Positions 21,873 through 31,698 of a DNA stretch of 64,000 bases are shown piece after piece. Source of the DNA: Eutreptiella sp. 'Long Island Sound 2002' (taxonomy: Eukaryota; Euglenozoa; Euglenophyceae; Eutreptiales; Eutreptiaceae). A model generated the notes under the pieces. The model ran no database searches. It was not told the DNA's origin and was given only the letters and a program-made list of their open reading frames with translations. How positions within the stretch are numbered: the first letter of the stretch is position 1; the number at the start of each line of letters is the position of its first letter. The position numbers and the translations under genes were made by a program. The stretch lies in contig OZ038381.1 in assembly GCA_964036045.1 (NCBI GenBank), forward strand, positions 117,573,790-117,637,789. Direction: 5' to 3'.

Positions 21873-22692
21873 TGCTCTACAAATTTGTATGAGTTTTTGA
21901 TTCTATGTGGTGTATGAGGGTGCTCATGTGGTCATGTGCTCTTCAGTACATGAGAGAAATCGAGCCCATCGTGCCACACCTCATCCTGCCCAAGTCGGCA
22001 TCGTGGTTCAATTTAACGTTCATTTTCCTCAATCCGTTCCATTGGTGTGGCTTTGTGCATTTGTCTTTGTGGAAGCGTAGGGAGGCTGTTTGCCATTGGT
22101 GGGAAACTCATTTATGCATGAGGTAGTATATGTTTGGGTTTTTTTTTGGCCTCCAAAATGTGATTTTCTGAGCAAAACACACTTGTGGGATTGAAGCATT
22201 CAATTTGAGACAACCGATTACAATTGAAACAATTGCATGGAGATGAAATGAACAACGATAACCTTAGAATGGTATTCTAGGGCCCACCAAGCCCACATAA
22301 GGTTTTCGCCACTCTCCTTGCTTCGCAGAAAGAACTCATGATCAACATGACGGCGAGAAGAAGACTTCAGCAAGCACAAAGTCCAATGGTTCAAGCGAAA
22401 CAAATCCTCAGCTAACAGAAGACAAAGTTTGGGTCCAGCTCACGTCTGCTAACCAACCTCTTCAACCCAAAACCGAAGCCCGCAGCCAGCGTGCGAAAGC
22501 GCTGTTGAAGCCGAATGCAAACTCAGTGATTCAGGACGATAGATTCAAGGTGGCAACTACGAAAAAACAACAACGCCGCTGCCATCTCCCTGCGCCTGCC
22601 CAAACGAGTGTTGACAACAGAGCCAGTGCTTTTGCTCACTACAATCTGTTCACAGCGCTACGTTCTCGCATGACTGGAGACTGGAGAAAGGG

Positions 22693-23401
22693 AGTAAGAA
22701 AAAACCACTGCCATGTCTTTCTTGGAGGGCTTGATCCAGGCGGAGCCCCCCTTAAAACCCTTTTGCTAATGCTAAGACAAACGTAAGTGTTTTTGTCTCT
22801 CTTTTGTAGCCTAAAGTACACTTTCTCAAAGTAACTAGGGTTGTGACCTCAGCCCCCCATGAAGTTCACCCCTACCACTCAAGTGAGCGGAGGTACCTTC
22901 CTTCATGGAGGATATACCGAAAAAAAACAGGCATTTAATGCTTTAGGCCTTGGAGGTTAAGCCTAATGGTCTCCCACCCCAAGACCCCTATACTCAATTG
23001 TTTCTACCACTTATTGTGGTCCTACTTTGTAACTGTTTCTGAATTCAGTTGCCTGGCCAAGTCATTTTCTGTGTGGTCCTGACATCTATGCCCCACATTC
23101 CTAACCAGCACCATTACACCCAAAAGAGTGCACATAAAGTGCCTAATGCTATCTCTGAGGCAAGAGTCAGACCAATTTTCATATAAAATCTTTTGTATTG
23201 TCCATTTGTGATTGAATCTTTGTGCATAAACCTGCTTTGTCTATCTGCAGCCCTTCTGTGTTACACTGGATTCCAAAACCAATCATTGATTCAATCCACA
23301 TCCTGTCCTTGCTCTACTTGCTGCTTTGGTTGGGGTTTTCAACTACAAAACCTGCAGGAATACATTAGAATATCTAGGGCATAATTCAAGGACATCTTTC
23401 T
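22693..23401 (+). repeat. 5' LTR of element C
   Basis: Begins AGTAAGAAAAA and ends GGACATCTTTCT. The termini AGTAAGA and TCTTTCT are imperfect inverted repeats. Length is equal to that of the 3' LTR. Confidence 0.9.
23182..23188 (+). promoter_or_regulatory. TATA-like box in the 5' LTR
   Basis: TATAAAA about 210 nt before the LTR end, identical in the 3' LTR at 33479-33485. It would place the transcription start near 23210, leaving an R-U5 part of about 190 nt. Confidence 0.45.
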
Positions 23402-23412
23402 GGTAGCAGAGA
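23401..23412 (+). promoter_or_regulatory. Primer-binding site of element C
   Basis: TGGTAGCAGAG is complementary to the 3' end expected of initiator-methionine tRNA. It overlaps the last LTR base. Confidence 0.75.
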
Positions 23413-23482
23413 CAGTCCCTTGTGACCTTTTGAACCGACCCTGAGAAGAAGTGCAGCACAAAAGCTCAACAACAAGTTCATC

Positions 23483-25759
23483 ATGTCCACGCCAAGCGTC
23501 AGGACCTGGCCCATCCGAACTGTCCAAGTGCAAATGGGCAGCATGGCCCACCCAATGAGTGAACCACCTTACCGAGCTCCACATCATCTCAGTGGCGCAT
23601 TTGGGTCCCAAGAAGATCCAGAACGCAGAAGGGCGGAAGAAAATAAAGGCCTTACCACCGAGGCCTTAGCAGCACACGGTGGAGACAGCTTCAGTCACCT
23701 CCACAGACGTGTAGCTGCCTCAATCTCCAGATCAAATTGTCCAGCTTCATCCTCAAATGCCATTGAAGGGCCTGAGGAGTATGAGGAGCTGAAGAAGAAG
23801 ATGGATGAGTACATCCTACACGAGGAGTACTACAATTCCATCTGTGGGGAAGATGGAGAGGAGCCATTGGCTGTACATGGATCCAGACCACGTACAGACC
23901 TAGGGTCCTACGCACACTCTGGTCCTCTGTCCACTGCATCCCTGCCAAGACGACTAAGACCTGAGTATCCAAGACCATGTTGTCCAACCCCAAGGGCTCC
24001 CGAAGTGGGCCCGACTCGAGTCGAAGAACAACATCATCCAAGGCCAACCTACGGGGCCCTGGATCATACGGCCGAGCTGTGGGCCAAACTCCTGTCTGGA
24101 TCAGAAGATCCAGATGTGACAGCCCTATCGGAGGCCATTAGGGCTAAACTGGGTATTGTAGAACCCTTACCCAAGCCAGTTTTGCCCTCTCTCTCTCCAG
24201 GACTGAGTACCCTGGCGGAAGATCTCAAGAGATCAAGGGTCTCAAGGCTGTTGCCTAAGGTCACCTGCCCCAGCACCTTTCACCCCCGTGCCAGGACAGT
24301 GCCTATGGCTGATCTACAGGACGTGCCTGTCACAGAGAGTGAGAGAAGAGGGCTGTCAGCCCTGGCACCTCTTGCCGGCGTGTCGCCTTCAGGCCTAAAT
24401 CCGGGGGGTGGGAAGATGGGCAGACCCATTGCCCAGGCGAACATCCAGCTGGAATTGCCGGAGTTCGACCCCAAAAATCTGCCCGAATGGGCAGAAGAAT
24501 TTGCAGAATTCCTTTTGTTGACTGGCCAATCCCATGTGAATGTGGTCACCAAATGTTCACTGCTAAAACGATCATGCACAAAGAAGTTTTTGCAAAAACA
24601 GGTGAAACAGATTGTGAAAACCTGTTCTACCTGGGCAGAGGTACTCCTGAAGTTGGAGAAACCATTCCCAGTCTATGAGACTGACCTCAGCGTACGCACA
24701 CAGATCGAGGAGCTACCTATGTTCCCTGAGTTTCCATCCGTTGCGCGAATTTCTGAGTATGTGTGTGACTTGGAGTACTTATTTTCGAGGATGAACGTGG
24801 GCTCCTACGGAGCCACTGAGCCCCACATGTGGCTCATGAGTAAGATCCCCCAGCGTACGTGGGATGATTGCCGCTCCACCTCTGAGAGGAGGAGCAGGAC
24901 CCACTCGTACGATGAACTGGTGGATCTCTTGATTGAGCTAGCTCTTGAGAGAGAGAATGACTCCCACATGGAGAAATTCCTCAAGAAGCATTTGGGACGA
25001 GGTGGTACCCCTACCCCCGAACGTGGCGAAGGGAAGGGGCATAAAAATCCCACTAACACCAACCAGGGAGGTGGTAAAGGGAGGGGCAATCTACGTGCCA
25101 TGAACGAGGTTCAACCTGATGCAGGCACCCCCCCCCTGTTCTACTGTAGACCTGTCAATGACGAGGGCGGACCTTGTCATGCCTCTGACTGCGATCTCCG
25201 CAGTGGCTGTATGCTGCAGATGAAACGTCAGCAGCATACCAGAGATGGGAAAACTGTGACCCATCAAGACCATTTCAGGTGTACCATCACCTGTGGTTAC
25301 TGTGGCAAACGTTGTCACTACGAGGACCAATGCCACATCAAGAAACGCGAGAGTGACAAACTCAAGCGTCAGGAGGCGGAAAGCCAGAAGACCCAGACAC
25401 CCGCCAGAAATCCCCCTAATGGGGATAAAGGTGGTAAAGGAGGTGGCAAGGGGGGTGGCAAAACTGGACCCCCTAACCCCCAGAGGCGCTCATCAGCGCC
25501 CGTTGCTACACCCACTCCTGCTGCTACACCCGCTCCTGCCGCAGGTGACCCTAAGAAACGCCCCCAAGGGCATAACGCTACCCCTGAGGGGAATAATTCC
25601 AAGAAGAGGCGCTTGGCCTGGATGGCCAAGTCCCTCATGGCTGCAGGGGTGGATGTGAAATTCCCTGATGAGGAAGGGGGGGGGCGGCTCCGAAGAGGAG
25701 GACTTGGTTTTCTGGATCCTCGTGACAATCGGGGATCAGGTTTTTCGAGCGGTGCTTGA
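23483..25759 (+). CDS. gag: Gag of element C
   Basis: 758 residues, starting at the first ATG, about 80 nt after the primer site. Gag forms the virus-like particle that packages element RNA. The first 300 residues are poorly conserved in appearance. Residues about 320-500 look like the capsid region (LELPEFDPKNLPEWAEEFAE through EYVCDLEYLFSRMN and LVDLLIELALE). A single CX2CX4HX4C zinc knuckle (CGYCGKRCHYEDQC) sits at residues about 604-617. A Gly/Lys-rich and Ala/Pro-rich basic tail that could bind RNA follows. The end overlaps pol by 92 nt, and a run of nine G at 25676-25684 lies in the overlap. Confidence 0.85.
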   Translation: MSTPSVRTWPIRTVQVQMGSMAHPMSEPPYRAPHHLSGAFGSQEDPERRRAEENKGLTTEALAAHGGDSFSHLHRRVAASISRSNCPASSSNAIEGPEEYEELKKKMDEYILHEEYYNSICGEDGEEPLAVHGSRPRTDLGSYAHSGPLSTASLPRRLRPEYPRPCCPTPRAPEVGPTRVEEQHHPRPTYGALDHTAELWAKLLSGSEDPDVTALSEAIRAKLGIVEPLPKPVLPSLSPGLSTLAEDLKRSRVSRLLPKVTCPSTFHPRARTVPMADLQDVPVTESERRGLSALAPLAGVSPSGLNPGGGKMGRPIAQANIQLELPEFDPKNLPEWAEEFAEFLLLTGQSHVNVVTKCSLLKRSCTKKFLQKQVKQIVKTCSTWAEVLLKLEKPFPVYETDLSVRTQIEELPMFPEFPSVARISEYVCDLEYLFSRMNVGSYGATEPHMWLMSKIPQRTWDDCRSTSERRSRTHSYDELVDLLIELALERENDSHMEKFLKKHLGRGGTPTPERGEGKGHKNPTNTNQGGGKGRGNLRAMNEVQPDAGTPPLFYCRPVNDEGGPCHASDCDLRSGCMLQMKRQQHTRDGKTVTHQDHFRCTITCGYCGKRCHYEDQCHIKKRESDKLKRQEAESQKTQTPARNPPNGDKGGKGGGKGGGKTGPPNPQRRSSAPVATPTPAATPAPAAGDPKKRPQGHNATPEGNNSKKRRLAWMAKSLMAAGVDVKFPDEEGGGRLRRGGLGFLDPRDNRGSGFSSGA

Positions 25760-28700
25760 TACCGGTGCAACACTTTCCATAGTGGCCCGGCGCCTGCTTA
25801 AGACTTTCAGGAAAACTAAGACCGTGACCATAAGAGTAGGGGATGGGCGTACCATCCATTCCTTGGGTGGGGTCGATGTGACCATATGTCTGGGCGACGA
25901 AACCGTGACCCAACACTGCAGAGTGTTGGACACTGACGCCTTTGACATCGTCATTGGCACTGACTTTCTACGAAGAAACCCCCAGGTAAAAATGCTGTCC
26001 CTACAGCGTCCCTATTCTTTGCACTGCGACTTTGGCAGTGGGCTATTCTCCGTTTTTTTGGAGCTGTCAGGACGAAAAGAGTCTGGGCTGCGCTACGCAG
26101 CCAAGACGAACTATCGTACTGAAAACTACCAACTGGCCCGTCACTCTCTTGAAAATGGACTGGCGGCCCTTCAGGTAAACCTGGATGAGATCCAGGTGGA
26201 ATTGTTTGCGAGCCAACAACAGCAGATCATGCAGTTGTACTGCTCGAAACAACTGAACAATGCTTTCCGTTTCTTCTGGAAAGCAATGGGCCTAGCGTAT
26301 GCTAGCCCTCCCTTCTCCCTGCTCGCGAAGGTTCTAACAAAAATCGCTTATGAGGGGGGAAGGGTTGTTATGTGCACCCCTGACAGGGGTTGCTCTGGTG
26401 AACATGCTTACTGGCGCCGTATGCTAGATCGAATGACCATGGGAAGAGTGCAACTCCCCGACGGCCCCATCTATGTGCCTGAGGACTCAGACACAGCTAT
26501 GCAGGCCCCTGAGTGGGCCAGTTTCCTGTCCATCGTCGATGGATCTCTCAATCCTGTACCCCTGTGTGACCTAGACCAGGTGCTACTAAAAGATGTCATG
26601 GCCGAAAATCGTGGCCTGACCCTTTATGATCTCAAAAATCGATCTCCTGAGCACCTTTCTGCCACACTTACAGGGTGTGAGTCTTCTGATGACTATCTGG
26701 AACCTGCAGCTGTAAAAGAGGATGCTGACGACCAACTGTCTGAGATCGCCAGCACTATCCCCTCTGTTGATCCCAGCTGTGTTGACCTAAAACATAGTGC
26801 TTTCCTAGCCGAGCTGTTGCTAGAGGAGGTAGATCTAGAGTCAACCTCTGAACCTGCTTCCCCTGTTGGGAAGCCAGTGCTACACATGCAGCCTGTGCAC
26901 ACAGGTGAACCCGTGGCCCGGAGTGCTGATGCTCTGGCGCGGCCTGCTGCCAATAACATGCCATTGTCTGAGCATGACACTCAAGAACTCCGGCGGCTGT
27001 TGTACCTGAAGGCCGAAGGTATTGAGTGCCAAGAGCGGCTGCAATACCTCAGACAGACCTGGAAATACTCCATCTGGTCTGAGGAGGACGATGAGTCCTT
27101 TACGCTGCCTGATCCTGAGATACCTCTAGTGTATTCTCTACACTATGGGCAGCAATGTCCCCCTGAGTGGGACGATGGTACTGTGCCTGCCGAAACTGCT
27201 GATCGGCAGAAAAAGAAAGAACACGGAAAAAGCAACCTCCATGCTGAGGAGGATTTCCTTCAGAAACTCGAGAGTCTTAACCTTGACCCCCGCCTGAAGA
27301 AACTGCTGATAACCTTTGAGGAGGTGTTCGGCGCCTTGCCGCCTCCCCTTTCTTGTAAAAAACTGGTCCAGATGGACCTGAAATTGAAACCAGAATTTGA
27401 AAAGACGCGAGTGAGGCGTCGTCCCTATCCCGCTCCACAGGAACAGGTTGAAGAAATCGAGCGCCAGATCCAAGAATGCATTGATGCTGGCCTCGTTGAA
27501 GAGTATAAACACGGGGACTATCCCCATCACTGCAGTCCCTGTTTCCTTGTTGCTAAACCAGGGTCGACTGCCCTACGTCTTGTTGTAGACTATGGTGAGG
27601 TCAACAAGAAAACCCAGAACCACTCAGGGAGTATTCCTAACATGGTAAACACCCTGGAGCGTATTGCCAAATGCAGGTATAAGATCAAAATGGAGAAACG
27701 CTCTGTTCTCCGGCAGGTTGACCTAACCGCCGCCGCTCAGGAGCTGCTGGCTTTTATAACCCCTAAGGGTCGTGACTTCAAGTGGAAGGTTATGCCTTTC
27801 GGGGTGGCTAATGCCCCAGCGCTCCTCCAGGAGCTTATGAACAAAATTTTGTACATACTGAGGCGCAGGCCTCTAGTACAAGAGTTGATTTCTCGGGGCG
27901 CAGAAATGGATGCTCACATCGACGACGTGAGTTTGGGTACTAATACCAAAGAGGACAACGTCCTTCTCCTCCGTGAATTTTTCATTGTCTGTCAAGAAAA
28001 CCATCTCCGAATCAAACTCGAAAAATGCAAGTTTAGGAAAGAGGAGATGGAGTATTTGGGTTTCGACGTGGGGTATGGCTGGTGGAAACCAGCCGCGTCT
28101 AAGATGCAGCCCCTACAGGACATGCAGATTCGCGATGACCCTAAGAAGGGTCTACACGATGTGAGGAGTTTTGTGGGCGCCTGTAATTTCTATCGGCGTC
28201 ACATCCACAATTTTACTTACTCCTCTGCACCCCTCACTGACCTGATCAAGAAAACAACTCCCTGGAGGTGGACCTCCAGAGAGGAAGAGTGTTTCCAGGA
28301 GTTGAAGAAGAAGATTGCCTCCTCCAACTGCCTGGGAGTGCCCCGCCCTGAGGGCGAGATAGTCCTGATCACTGATGCCAGTGATGTAGGGGGGGGTGGT
28401 ACGATCTACCAATGGCAGGAGCTTAACCCCGCTGAACTAACCCACTGCCATCATCGTACTACTGGACTGAATCGTGATGGTTCGTTGGAACATGACTATC
28501 CTACCAGTGAGTGGCGACTGGTACCACTAGGACACTGGAACTGGAAATGGAACCAAGCGCGTTCCAACTACAGCACCTATGACCAGGAACTCCTGGCCGG
28601 TATGTTGGTGCTATCGTCACAATCCCGACTCCTGGGATCTAACCCTATTGTCTGGCTGTGTGACCAGGAGCCTGTGAAGTCTTTTCAGAAGGGCCCACCA

Positions 28701-30476
28701 CCAGAAAAAGCAAAGCTAAAACGGTGGTGGACTTACCTGAGCCAGTTCAGGCTGACAGTGCATCATATCCCCGGGATTAAGAATGAACTGTCTGACTATA
28801 TATCGCGCAATAACTTCGATGCGCTTATTGGTGAGAGCTCTGAGGCGCTCGCCAAAGAGGCTTTCCAGCGTATGGATGTCCAGCTTGACCTGTCCATGCG
28901 CACTGCTGGAATCCTGGAGGGTTGGAGTCTAACCGACTATCAGTCAGAGTATAAAGAAATTCTCCAAACCCTCAGCACTGGTCTCGAACCCCGTGTCATT
29001 GACGGGCACCAGTGGTATAAAAACAATCAGTACCTCTTCTACCGAATTGTTGTGCCTGAGGCACGACTGGATGGGTGCCTACAGTGGTCCCATTTCAGTT
29101 CTGGTCACACTGGCGCTAATCGCTCAGTGGACTTCTTCCGTGAGTGTTTCTACTCTAGTCTAACCCTGACAGAACTGAGGTCGCGTATGCAGACCATTGT
29201 GGATGCTTGTGGCTGTCATGCCAGCAAGCAGAGCGACAGTAGGGATAGGGGCCTGATCTCCAGCCTACCCTTACCCTATTGTGCTAACTCTCTTCTCTAC
29301 GTGGATTTCATCCACGGCCTACCACGCTTTGGCGGCTATGATAGTTGCCTCGTGGTCACCTGTGGTCTATCTCGCTTCACCCGTGTGTTCCCTTGCAATA
29401 AGAAAATCACAGGTGAGCAGACTGTGAAAATGTTGGTCGAACAATGGTTCGAACCCTATGGAGCACCTGAGCAGGTGCACTCTGATGAAGATGTACGCAT
29501 CCGCAGTGACACTGGGTGGTACAAACAAGTGCTAAATGCCCTCAACGTGGAGGTAACCACAGGTGTGCCCTATACCCACACCTCTAACCCTCTCTGTGAG
29601 AGACAGAACCGTGTGGTGGAGCAAAACTTAAGAATCCTGATGAAACAGGAGCGCACCAAGGACTGGGTACGCCTAGTGCCCTGGGCAGTGCTGTCCATGA
29701 ACTCACAGCGGAGCTCTTCTACGGGTTTCACCCCCCACGAACTGTTCCATGGAGGACGACCTGCTTGGTTCTTCAAAACCCCCTTTCCTCAGGACTTCAA
29801 GAGCCCTGTGGGAGATTGGCTGGAACACAAGCAGTCTCTGGCTAACCAGGCTGGTACTAACCTGAGGCACATTCGTGACCGTGAACAGAGCCGACGGAAC
29901 CGCCTACGGCGACCTGCCAGCTTCAAAGTTGGTGACCTTGTTTTGGTACACCATTCACGCCTACCCTCCTGGCCACGTAACTGCCTACAGGACCCTTACT
30001 TTGGACCCTATCGTATCATCAGGATAGATGGATCCAGGATGAATGTCAGGTGCAGTCCACGTCTAGGTGGTGAACTGCTGTGTGCACCTAAGCAGTTGAG
30101 GCACTATCACTCCCCTGACGACTTGTCTTGGGATGAGTGGCGCCTCAGCGACAGTGGGATTGAACGTATAGACCTAGAGAACGCTGCCAGTCCAGAGGAG
30201 GCAGACGAACTCGAAGAGATGACTGCCGATGAGATGGCAGTCGATGGTTACTACGTGGTTGCAGGTATTGCTCGCCACGAGTATAAACAGGGCTGGAAAT
30301 TCCTTACCCTGTGGGATGGCTATGGGTTGTCTGAGGCGACCTGGGAACCTATGTCAGCCTTCATACAACCAGATGGGAGTATCAACCCCATCTTCCGCAC
30401 TTACCTCGTTGAGAACAACGAGGGGCAGCTCCTAACCCGTGCTGAGACTATGTCCCAGCGTAAGAAGCGAAACTAA
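25668..30476 (+). CDS. pol: Pol of element C: protease, Dam-like domain, RT, RNase H, integrase, chromodomain
   Basis: 1602 residues, uninterrupted. The aspartic protease has DTGA at residues 31-34 and VIGTDFL near 95-101. A methyltransferase-like domain spans about 190-290, with YASPPF (211-216), VVMCTPD (233-239) and AYWRRMLDRM. RT spans about 565-850, with LVVDYGEVNKK and the active site HIDD at about 750-753 instead of YxDD. RNase H shows TDASD near 902-906, YDQELLAGMLVL, and Asp in LSDYISRNNF. Integrase has His in HFSSGHTG, Cys in ACGCH (unusual spacing), and the triad Asp 1213, Asp 1273 and Glu 1311. A GPY/F module (DPYFGPYRII) and a terminal chromodomain (FLTLWDGYGLSEATWEP) follow. The start given is the first ATG of the frame; translation probably enters by frameshift from gag. 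Confidence 0.92.
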   Translation: MRKGGGGSEEEDLVFWILVTIGDQVFRAVLDTGATLSIVARRLLKTFRKTKTVTIRVGDGRTIHSLGGVDVTICLGDETVTQHCRVLDTDAFDIVIGTDFLRRNPQVKMLSLQRPYSLHCDFGSGLFSVFLELSGRKESGLRYAAKTNYRTENYQLARHSLENGLAALQVNLDEIQVELFASQQQQIMQLYCSKQLNNAFRFFWKAMGLAYASPPFSLLAKVLTKIAYEGGRVVMCTPDRGCSGEHAYWRRMLDRMTMGRVQLPDGPIYVPEDSDTAMQAPEWASFLSIVDGSLNPVPLCDLDQVLLKDVMAENRGLTLYDLKNRSPEHLSATLTGCESSDDYLEPAAVKEDADDQLSEIASTIPSVDPSCVDLKHSAFLAELLLEEVDLESTSEPASPVGKPVLHMQPVHTGEPVARSADALARPAANNMPLSEHDTQELRRLLYLKAEGIECQERLQYLRQTWKYSIWSEEDDESFTLPDPEIPLVYSLHYGQQCPPEWDDGTVPAETADRQKKKEHGKSNLHAEEDFLQKLESLNLDPRLKKLLITFEEVFGALPPPLSCKKLVQMDLKLKPEFEKTRVRRRPYPAPQEQVEEIERQIQECIDAGLVEEYKHGDYPHHCSPCFLVAKPGSTALRLVVDYGEVNKKTQNHSGSIPNMVNTLERIAKCRYKIKMEKRSVLRQVDLTAAAQELLAFITPKGRDFKWKVMPFGVANAPALLQELMNKILYILRRRPLVQELISRGAEMDAHIDDVSLGTNTKEDNVLLLREFFIVCQENHLRIKLEKCKFRKEEMEYLGFDVGYGWWKPAASKMQPLQDMQIRDDPKKGLHDVRSFVGACNFYRRHIHNFTYSSAPLTDLIKKTTPWRWTSREEECFQELKKKIASSNCLGVPRPEGEIVLITDASDVGGGGTIYQWQELNPAELTHCHHRTTGLNRDGSLEHDYPTSEWRLVPLGHWNWKWNQARSNYSTYDQELLAGMLVLSSQSRLLGSNPIVWLCDQEPVKSFQKGPPPEKAKLKRWWTYLSQFRLTVHHIPGIKNELSDYISRNNFDALIGESSEALAKEAFQRMDVQLDLSMRTAGILEGWSLTDYQSEYKEILQTLSTGLEPRVIDGHQWYKNNQYLFYRIVVPEARLDGCLQWSHFSSGHTGANRSVDFFRECFYSSLTLTELRSRMQTIVDACGCHASKQSDSRDRGLISSLPLPYCANSLLYVDFIHGLPRFGGYDSCLVVTCGLSRFTRVFPCNKKITGEQTVKMLVEQWFEPYGAPEQVHSDEDVRIRSDTGWYKQVLNALNVEVTTGVPYTHTSNPLCERQNRVVEQNLRILMKQERTKDWVRLVPWAVLSMNSQRSSSTGFTPHELFHGGRPAWFFKTPFPQDFKSPVGDWLEHKQSLANQAGTNLRHIRDREQSRRNRLRRPASFKVGDLVLVHHSRLPSWPRNCLQDPYFGPYRIIRIDGSRMNVRCSPRLGGELLCAPKQLRHYHSPDDLSWDEWRLSDSGIERIDLENAASPEEADELEEMTADEMAVDGYYVVAGIARHEYKQGWKFLTLWDGYGLSEATWEPMSAFIQPDGSINPIFRTYLVENNEGQLLTRAETMSQRKKRN
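25676..25684 (+). promoter_or_regulatory. G9 run in the gag/pol overlap, candidate frameshift or slippage site
   Basis: Gag and pol are in different frames (pol is +1, equivalent to -2, relative to gag). The overlap 25668-25759 contains nine consecutive G, the obvious place for ribosomal or polymerase slippage to join the two frames. No downstream pseudoknot was established. Confidence 0.45.
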
Positions 30477-31249
30477 TCTCCCTGTGTCAGTCTGTGCCCT
30501 GCAGACCCATGCCTATGGTTTCCAGCGTGAGCCAGGTGGCCGCTTATCATGATTGCAGCCACCCAGCGAGTGTGTGCCTTGTTGACCATGCGTTGCATGG
30601 GTACTGCCCTAATGTAATGACCTTGGAGAGCCAACGAAGAACGGTGGCTTACTACACCAGGGGGGAATGACAAGCAAGGTGTTATGAGGCAAGGTGTGTC
30701 TTCCCTCCTTGGGGACAAGGGAGCCCACAGTTAGGACCCCTGACTGGTCCAGACCCATGGGGTTCTACCCTTCCTTACAGGGTTTACCATACCCCTAAGT
30801 GTGCTACGTATGTCTGTATGTGTCTCACTTCTCTCCCCAGCGTGGCTCCCGGAGACCGGGCTTCGCTGACGTCGGACCGAAGGTCCTAATCAGGTACTAT
30901 TACCACTCCTATAGCACCCAATTTCTGTGCTGGCGCCTATCCTTGGGGTAGGACGGCAAAAGCCCTACCTACTAGAGGGGAGGGGTGGCCAAGTGTGCTA
31001 AGGGCATACAAAACTCCCTTTTTCGCTACAGGCCAAAAGCTAACGCACTCCCCTGCCCACGAGGAAAAGCACGGGGGACAGGAGACACCACTACACTACA
31101 CTCACTAACCCCAGCACCGGCCTTCGAAGGCAGGGTGAGCACCCATCACTTGCACTCCACTCCTGCCAGGCCTGCTGACCCTAACCCCTACACACGCTAC
31201 TTGGGGCTGCTGTCGAGGAAGTCTCAGGCCCTGGTGGCCCTCCTGTGAA

Positions 31250-31350
31250 GAGTACAAGAGAACACAGCGCTCCTAAGCAGCTGTGGCCTAACAGGGGACG
31301 CCACATCGCGTTTCCCCTGCTAGGGCTTGGAGGGAAGGGGTGCTCTCGTT
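31250..31350 (+). repeat. Module M, copy in the 3' UTR of element C
   Basis: Order of blocks AACACAGCGC, GTGGCCTAACAGG, GCCAC and CTAGGGCTTGGAGGG, as in element B and in the tandem repeats at 35.5-36.3 kb. Confidence 0.65.
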
Positions 31351-31664
31351 GCGTGCACAGCGCAGATGTCGTTGAAGTCGAATGCCCTCGCCGGTCCTGG
31401 CTGTGGCACAGTCATTTGATTTGTGATCAGCGCCCCTGTTTTGCTGGGGCAGAAGAACGGATAGCCGCCGAAGGCAGCTGCTGCGTGCACCAATCACCCT
31501 TAACCTCTCCCACCTGTACAACAGAGGCAAATGAAGGGGTGTTTGCGGCGGAGGAACCAAGCCACACTCCAGGTATTACACCCTTCTCAGTGTGACCTAT
31601 AATACACCGTCCGCAAACACGCTGACGGATCAGCTCCCCTGTCAAGCAAGCAAGCTTTAAGAGA

Positions 31665-31698
31665 CTCCTCAGGTTCTCTTAAAGAACGTACCGAGGAG
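31665..31698 (+). other. Conserved 3' UTR hairpin, element C copy
   Basis: CTCCTC (31665-31670) pairs with GAGGAG (31693-31698). GGT then pairs with ACC after a one-base bulge, and GTTCT pairs with AGAAC near the loop. Same position and length as 11961-11994. Confidence 0.65.

Larger units (their letters stand above)
15946..22692 (+). mobile_element. DNA-transposon-like remnant, left part
   Basis: An AT-richer block with several coding-like segments on one strand: transposase-like, unknown, dioxygenase and unknown. It is cut at 22692 by element C and probably continues at 33699. No terminal inverted repeats were found. Short AATTGAAC/GTTAAATT motifs recur at about 16290-16360, 17370-17405, 18815-18870, 20400-20420 and 22005-22020. 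Stretches not listed separately (15946-16614, 17360-17559, 21873-22692) show no supported gene. Confidence 0.5.

Noticed and set aside
22505-22786. 93-codon frame crossing into the 5' LTR
   Set aside because: It runs across the LTR boundary, so the downstream part cannot be native coding sequence, and no homologous part was found after 33698.
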